A program made the translations under genes and the position numbers. From NCBI GenBank assembly GCA_023379465.1, contig JAMCTM010000044.1:1-15604 (forward strand): a stretch of 15,604 nucleotides of DNA, given 5' to 3'. The stretch's first letter is position 1. Every line of letters begins with the position of its first letter. This DNA comes from Patescibacteria group bacterium (GTDB lineage Bacteria > Patescibacteria > Microgenomatia > Levybacterales > UBA12049). Positions 13,221 through 15,604 of the stretch are shown here, one piece after another. The notes under the pieces were generated by a model that saw only the letters and a program-made list of their open reading frames with translations, did not search any database and was not told the DNA's origin.

Positions 13221-13838
13221 ATGAAACTGATTGTCGGCCTTGGCAATCCGGGCGATAGATACGAAAAAACCAGACATAACCTGGGATTTATGATTGTTGA
13301 AAGATTTTTAAAGGATTTTGAATCTGTTGAGAAGACTGTCTGGAATGACCAAAAAAAAATGAAGAGCAGTGTTTTTCAGATGGAATGGCAGAGAAAACAC
13401 GGGCAAACAGAAAAGGTAATTTTGGCCAAGCCCAAAACCTATATGAATAATTCCGGCATGTCAGTTGAGTTGCTTGCCGCCTATTACAAGATGCAGAGTA
13501 GCGATATCTGGGTTGTGCATGATGATATAGATTTGCCTTTGGGCAGTATTCGCATTCGGTTTGCCGGCGCATCGGCCGGGCATCATGGAATTGATTCAAT
13601 AATAAAAAGCTTGGGACAGGATTCTATCACCGCGGCAAGAATGGGGATAGGACGGAAGAATCAAAAATCAACAATCAAGAATCAAAGAGTTAAAAACGTT
13701 GAGGATTTTGTTCTGTCTAAATTTACCGCCCAGGAATGGGGAAAGGTAAGGGAACTTATAAAAAGAGGGTCAAAGGCGATTCAGGAAGCCTTGGAAAACG
13801 GTCCTAACTACGCCATGAACAGATTTAATACTAAATAA
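13221..13838 (+). CDS. pth: Peptidyl-tRNA hydrolase
   Basis: A 205-residue bacterial Pth. LIVGLGNPGDRYEKTRHNLGF (3-23) contains Asn9 and the catalytic His19; PKTYMNNSG (71-79) and VVHDDIDLP (98-106, Asp101) complete the active site. The position corresponding to Asn114 of E. coli (in GHNG) is His122 here (GHHG). It recycles peptidyl-tRNAs released from stalled ribosomes by hydrolysing the ester bond. A lysine/asparagine-rich insertion at about 146-158 (KNQKSTIKNQRVK) is encoded by an AT-rich micro-repeat. It is followed at 16 bases by the conserved 83-residue gene, and the two look co-transcribed. Confidence 0.96.
   Translation: MKLIVGLGNPGDRYEKTRHNLGFMIVERFLKDFESVEKTVWNDQKKMKSSVFQMEWQRKHGQTEKVILAKPKTYMNNSGMSVELLAAYYKMQSSDIWVVHDDIDLPLGSIRIRFAGASAGHHGIDSIIKSLGQDSITAARMGIGRKNQKSTIKNQRVKNVEDFVLSKFTAQEWGKVRELIKRGSKAIQEALENGPNYAMNRFNTK
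13658..13691 (+). repeat. In-frame micro-repeat in pth
   Basis: Four imperfect tandem copies of an AATCAA(A/C/G) unit (AATCAAAAATCAACAATC and following) encode the NQKSTIKNQRVK insertion in Pth, between the conserved MGIGR strand and the ..DFVLSKF segment. It resembles the repeats at 11980 and 12493 in base content and in its position in a surface loop. Confidence 0.55.
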
Positions 13839-13854
13839 TATTAATATTTTTAAT

Positions 13855-14106
13855 ATGCAGTCCATAAGACAAATCCTTAAAGACTTTAATCCAACAAAAG
13901 ATAAATATGTTTCCCGAGAATTTCAGTTATTTGGAATTTATTTGGCGGAGGAACTGGATGACTTAAAGCATAAAAGCCTTTACATAAAATTGGCAAAAAC
14001 AGTACACCGTTCGGTCTTGGAAAAAGCGCTTTCTTATGTTTCGGATTCAAAAGCAAAGAATAAAGGCGCGCTTTTTATGTGGAAGTTGAAAGAACTTAAA
14101 TCATAA
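13855..14106 (+). CDS. Conserved CPR hypothetical protein, 83 residues
   Basis: A small helical protein with the pattern FQLFGIYLAEEL.D..HKSLYIKLAKTV, then VLEKALSYVSDSK, ending LFMWKLKELK. I recall this pattern as a widespread short protein of Microgenomates and related CPR genomes, with no assigned function. It is basic and may bind nucleic acid. Its position between pth and the acylphosphatase gene, with 8-16 base gaps, suggests an operon. Confidence 0.75.
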   Translation: MQSIRQILKDFNPTKDKYVSREFQLFGIYLAEELDDLKHKSLYIKLAKTVHRSVLEKALSYVSDSKAKNKGALFMWKLKELKS

Positions 14107-14114
14107 ATCTTAGC

Positions 14115-14387
14115 ATGCAACAGGCGCATATCTTTATTTCGGGTTTCGTGCAGGGGGTTGGGTTTAGACGTTTTATCAAGAAAAACGCGGAAAATTTGGG
14201 AATTGTCGGTTGGGTTAGAAATACCCGGGATAACAAGGTAGAGGCGCTTTTTCAGGGTTCGGAAAAAAATATCAAGACAGTGATTATGGTTTCTGGGAAA
14301 GGACCGTTTTTGGCTGAGATAAAAAATCTTGAAGTCATTCGGGAGGATATTAAAGAAGACTTTCGGGATTTTCGGATAATAACCTAG
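14115..14387 (+). CDS. acyP: Acylphosphatase
   Basis: A 90-residue acylphosphatase. The phosphate-binding loop FVQGVGFRRF (11-20) holds the catalytic arginine (Arg18), and GWVRNTRDNKVEALFQG (32-48) holds the catalytic asparagine (Asn36). It hydrolyses carboxyl-phosphate bonds such as those of acetyl phosphate and acyl phosphates on proteins. The length is normal for the family. It ends only 12 bases from the convergent dsbA-like gene, with no clear terminator between them. Confidence 0.95.
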   Translation: MQQAHIFISGFVQGVGFRRFIKKNAENLGIVGWVRNTRDNKVEALFQGSEKNIKTVIMVSGKGPFLAEIKNLEVIREDIKEDFRDFRIIT

Positions 14388-14399
14388 GATTTTATAGAC

Positions 14400-15347
14400 C
14401 TATTCTTCTAAATTTGCTTTACTTGCCCAGCCGGAGTTTTCCTGCTGTTGGTGGTTAAACATAAAATCGTGGTAAGCCCAGAATTTTCCCTGCTCGTTAG
14501 CGCAATATGCGCCTTCTGCCGCGGTGATAGAATCCTGTCCCAAAAACGCGTAATTTCTATAGGCAAACTTTATCTTGCCTGTATTAACATAGTCTTTTAT
14601 AAGTTGCGGCTCTACATCCTTGAACCATCTTTCGCAAAAGGGGCATTGGAAATCTGCGAATTCAACCACGGTTACCGGCGCGTTTTTATTGCCCATGATC
14701 GGAAACCGTCCCAGCCCAACCGATACCCTGGCCGGTGTGGGAATTGCCGAGACTTGTCCAGCGGGATTATTTGCCTGCGCCAGAATCTTAGAATCTGCGT
14801 AAGCCTTGCCTACAATCGCGATCGGCAGGGTTCCGCCTTGAGATTTAGCAAGCTCTTGGTCAATGAAGGTTTTAAACGCAGAATAGGGTTGAGCGCCTAC
14901 CATAGGATAACCATCAATAAAAGTAGTTGGTGTTCCGTTCACCCCGGCTTTTTGACCGGCCGCAAGATCACTCTTAACAAGAGCCTCGTATTTATTAGAT
15001 TCTAAACAAGATTTAAATTTGGCAGGATCCATACCAATTACCTTGGCAACATGTAAAGGTCCAATACCGGCAGGGGCTGCGGCAGTGCCCACAGTTGTGG
15101 TTTTTTGGTTGTCCTGCTGGTTCTTTTCCAGGTATTGTACTTTTGTGTAAAGCATGCCGATAAAAAATCCGGCAACAATAAGCAGAACTATAAGAATAGC
15201 GGTGTAGGGTTTTGTTTGTTTTTGATTTACGCTTAAATATTCGGGCTCAATGATCTTTTCGGAAGAAAATTGAGGTCTTGATGCGCCTTGAATCCGTTTA
15301 GGCAAAGAAGCCTTTTTAGCAGTTGTCTTTTTTATTTTAGCCGGCAT
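14400..15347 (-). CDS. DsbA-like membrane thiol oxidoreductase with permuted halves
   Basis: A 315-residue protein (from the ATG at 15347): basic N-terminus, one membrane segment (about residues 48-67), a linker, then a DsbA fold in the wrong order. First comes what is normally the C-terminal half (AKVIGMDPAKFKSCLES, then AGVNGTPTTFIDG with the cis-proline loop, then the final helix AFKTFIDQELAKSQ). After about 45 linker residues comes what is normally the N-terminal half (NKNAPVTVVEFADFQCPFCERWF with the CPFC redox site, then QGKFWAYHDFMF). It stops at NLEE, exactly where a normal protein would run into the VIGMD segment. The start at 15347 is favoured because the ATG at 15356 lies within the -10 box. 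Role: disulfide formation outside the membrane, if it folds. A rearranged or misassembled gene is the main alternative. Confidence 0.85.
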   Translation of the reverse strand: MPAKIKKTTAKKASLPKRIQGASRPQFSSEKIIEPEYLSVNQKQTKPYTAILIVLLIVAGFFIGMLYTKVQYLEKNQQDNQKTTTVGTAAAPAGIGPLHVAKVIGMDPAKFKSCLESNKYEALVKSDLAAGQKAGVNGTPTTFIDGYPMVGAQPYSAFKTFIDQELAKSQGGTLPIAIVGKAYADSKILAQANNPAGQVSAIPTPARVSVGLGRFPIMGNKNAPVTVVEFADFQCPFCERWFKDVEPQLIKDYVNTGKIKFAYRNYAFLGQDSITAAEGAYCANEQGKFWAYHDFMFNHQQQENSGWASKANLEE

Positions 15348-15354
15348 GAGATAC

Positions 15355-15383
15355 ATTTTAAGGAATTATTTATTAGTTGTCAA
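15355..15383 (-). promoter_or_regulatory. Promoter of the dsbA-like gene
   Basis: On the minus strand TTGACA (15378-15383), a 17-base spacer and TAAAAT (15355-15360) are followed seven bases later by the ATG at 15345-15347. Transcription should start at or one base before that ATG, giving a leaderless mRNA, and this decides the start codon. Confidence 0.65.
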
Positions 15384-15387
15384 TAAC

Positions 15388-15412
15388 CTTGAGGGCAATT
15401 CTTGAGGGCAAT
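15388..15412 (+). repeat. Tandem 12-bp repeat next to the dsbA promoter
   Basis: CTTGAGGGCAAT occurs at 15388-15399 and 15401-15412, a 13-bp period, followed by a degenerate third copy (TCAGGCAAT, 15416-15424). It lies just upstream of the dsbA -35 hexamer and could be a regulator-binding array or slippage repeats. The stretch 15413-15488 shows nothing else. Confidence 0.45.
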
Positions 15413-15488
15413 AAGTCAGGCAATAGGTTAGGATTTCCCAAAGAAATAAAATTTTAGGCAAAGGGTTAATCAAAATTGCCAAAACCCC

Positions 15489-15604
15489 ATGTCTGTTTTG
15501 GGAGCCCTCGAACGATTAGAGAAATATGCATTGAGAGTTGGAGAAAAAGGTGATATAATAGAAATTGTCTTATTAAAGATTAATAAAAAGGAAGCTAGAG
15601 TATT
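15489..15604 (+). CDS. Possible start of a gene running off the window
   Basis: An ATG at 15489 opens a frame of 38 codons that is still open at the window edge (MSVLGALERLEKYALRVGEK and on). The composition is protein-like, with an amphipathic helix. No ribosome-binding site or family is recognised. A strong promoter lies inside it, which argues that the true next gene may begin beyond the window. Confidence 0.3.
   Translation, partial: MSVLGALERLEKYALRVGEKGDIIEIVLLKINKKEARV
15531..15559 (+). promoter_or_regulatory. Promoter reading off the right edge
   Basis: TTGAGA (15531-15536), a 17-base spacer and a perfect TATAAT (15554-15559). Downstream an AAAAGGAAG ribosome-binding-like sequence (15586-15594) sits close to the window end, so a gene probably starts just outside. 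Confidence 0.5.

Noticed and set aside
14448..15005. A 185-codon plus-strand frame
   Set aside because: It lies wholly antisense to the dsbA-like gene and has no family pattern.
15388..15424. CRISPR array
   Set aside because: The repeat unit is 12 bp with 1-base gaps, without spacers, and no cas genes are present.

Overview
The window reads as a chromosomal segment of a Candidate Phyla Radiation (Patescibacteria) bacterium, probably Microgenomates- or Parcubacteria-like. Evidence: an 83-residue protein of a kind I recall only from these genomes, compact co-directional housekeeping genes with few Shine-Dalgarno sites, promoters sitting almost on start codons, and AT-rich micro-repeats read in frame inside conserved enzymes. 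TGA ends several clear genes, so UGA is not recoded as in Gracilibacteria/Absconditabacteria. The lineage is inferred from gene content and was not tested by phylogeny.

Left part (1-2115): a small membrane protein, a decayed stretch (about 365-893) with a truncated SWIM-like gene and frameshifted remnants, and an intact minus-strand Fic protein with a C-terminal winged helix. The Fic gene has a consensus promoter (TTGACA-18-TATAAT) overlapped by two 27-bp dyad operators whose centres are exactly 42 bp apart.

Middle part (about 2116-10243): a compact mobile element, all genes on the plus strand and mostly overlapping. In order: a repetitive winged-helix-like protein, a 54-residue protein, a SpoVG-family protein, a filamentous-phage gene II/X-like rolling-circle initiator, an excisionase-type helix-turn-helix protein, a nuclease-adenine methyltransferase fusion, a two-domain specificity subunit and a large serine recombinase. 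The last codons and stop of the recombinase lie inside the 3' end of an intact tRNA-Asn gene on the other strand, which fixes the right end of the element. The left end is not resolved. My reading is an element that integrates at tRNA-Asn, can replicate as a circle, and carries its own restriction-modification module.

Right part (10229-15604): host chromosome. It holds tRNA-Asn(GTT), a nickel superoxide dismutase with its S26 maturation peptidase (sodN-sodX, overlapping by one base), a membrane-anchored methyltransferase of the FAM173 type, an endonuclease Q-like repair enzyme ending in a sliding-clamp-binding motif, peptidyl-tRNA hydrolase, the 83-residue conserved protein, acylphosphatase, and a convergent DsbA-like protein whose two halves are in reversed order (cis-proline half first, CPFC half last).

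Most notable: the permuted DsbA, the dual Fic operators, the recombinase/tRNA overlap, the replicative element with a nuclease-methyltransferase module, and the same QLGLF clamp motif in both the element's replication initiator and the host EndoQ.
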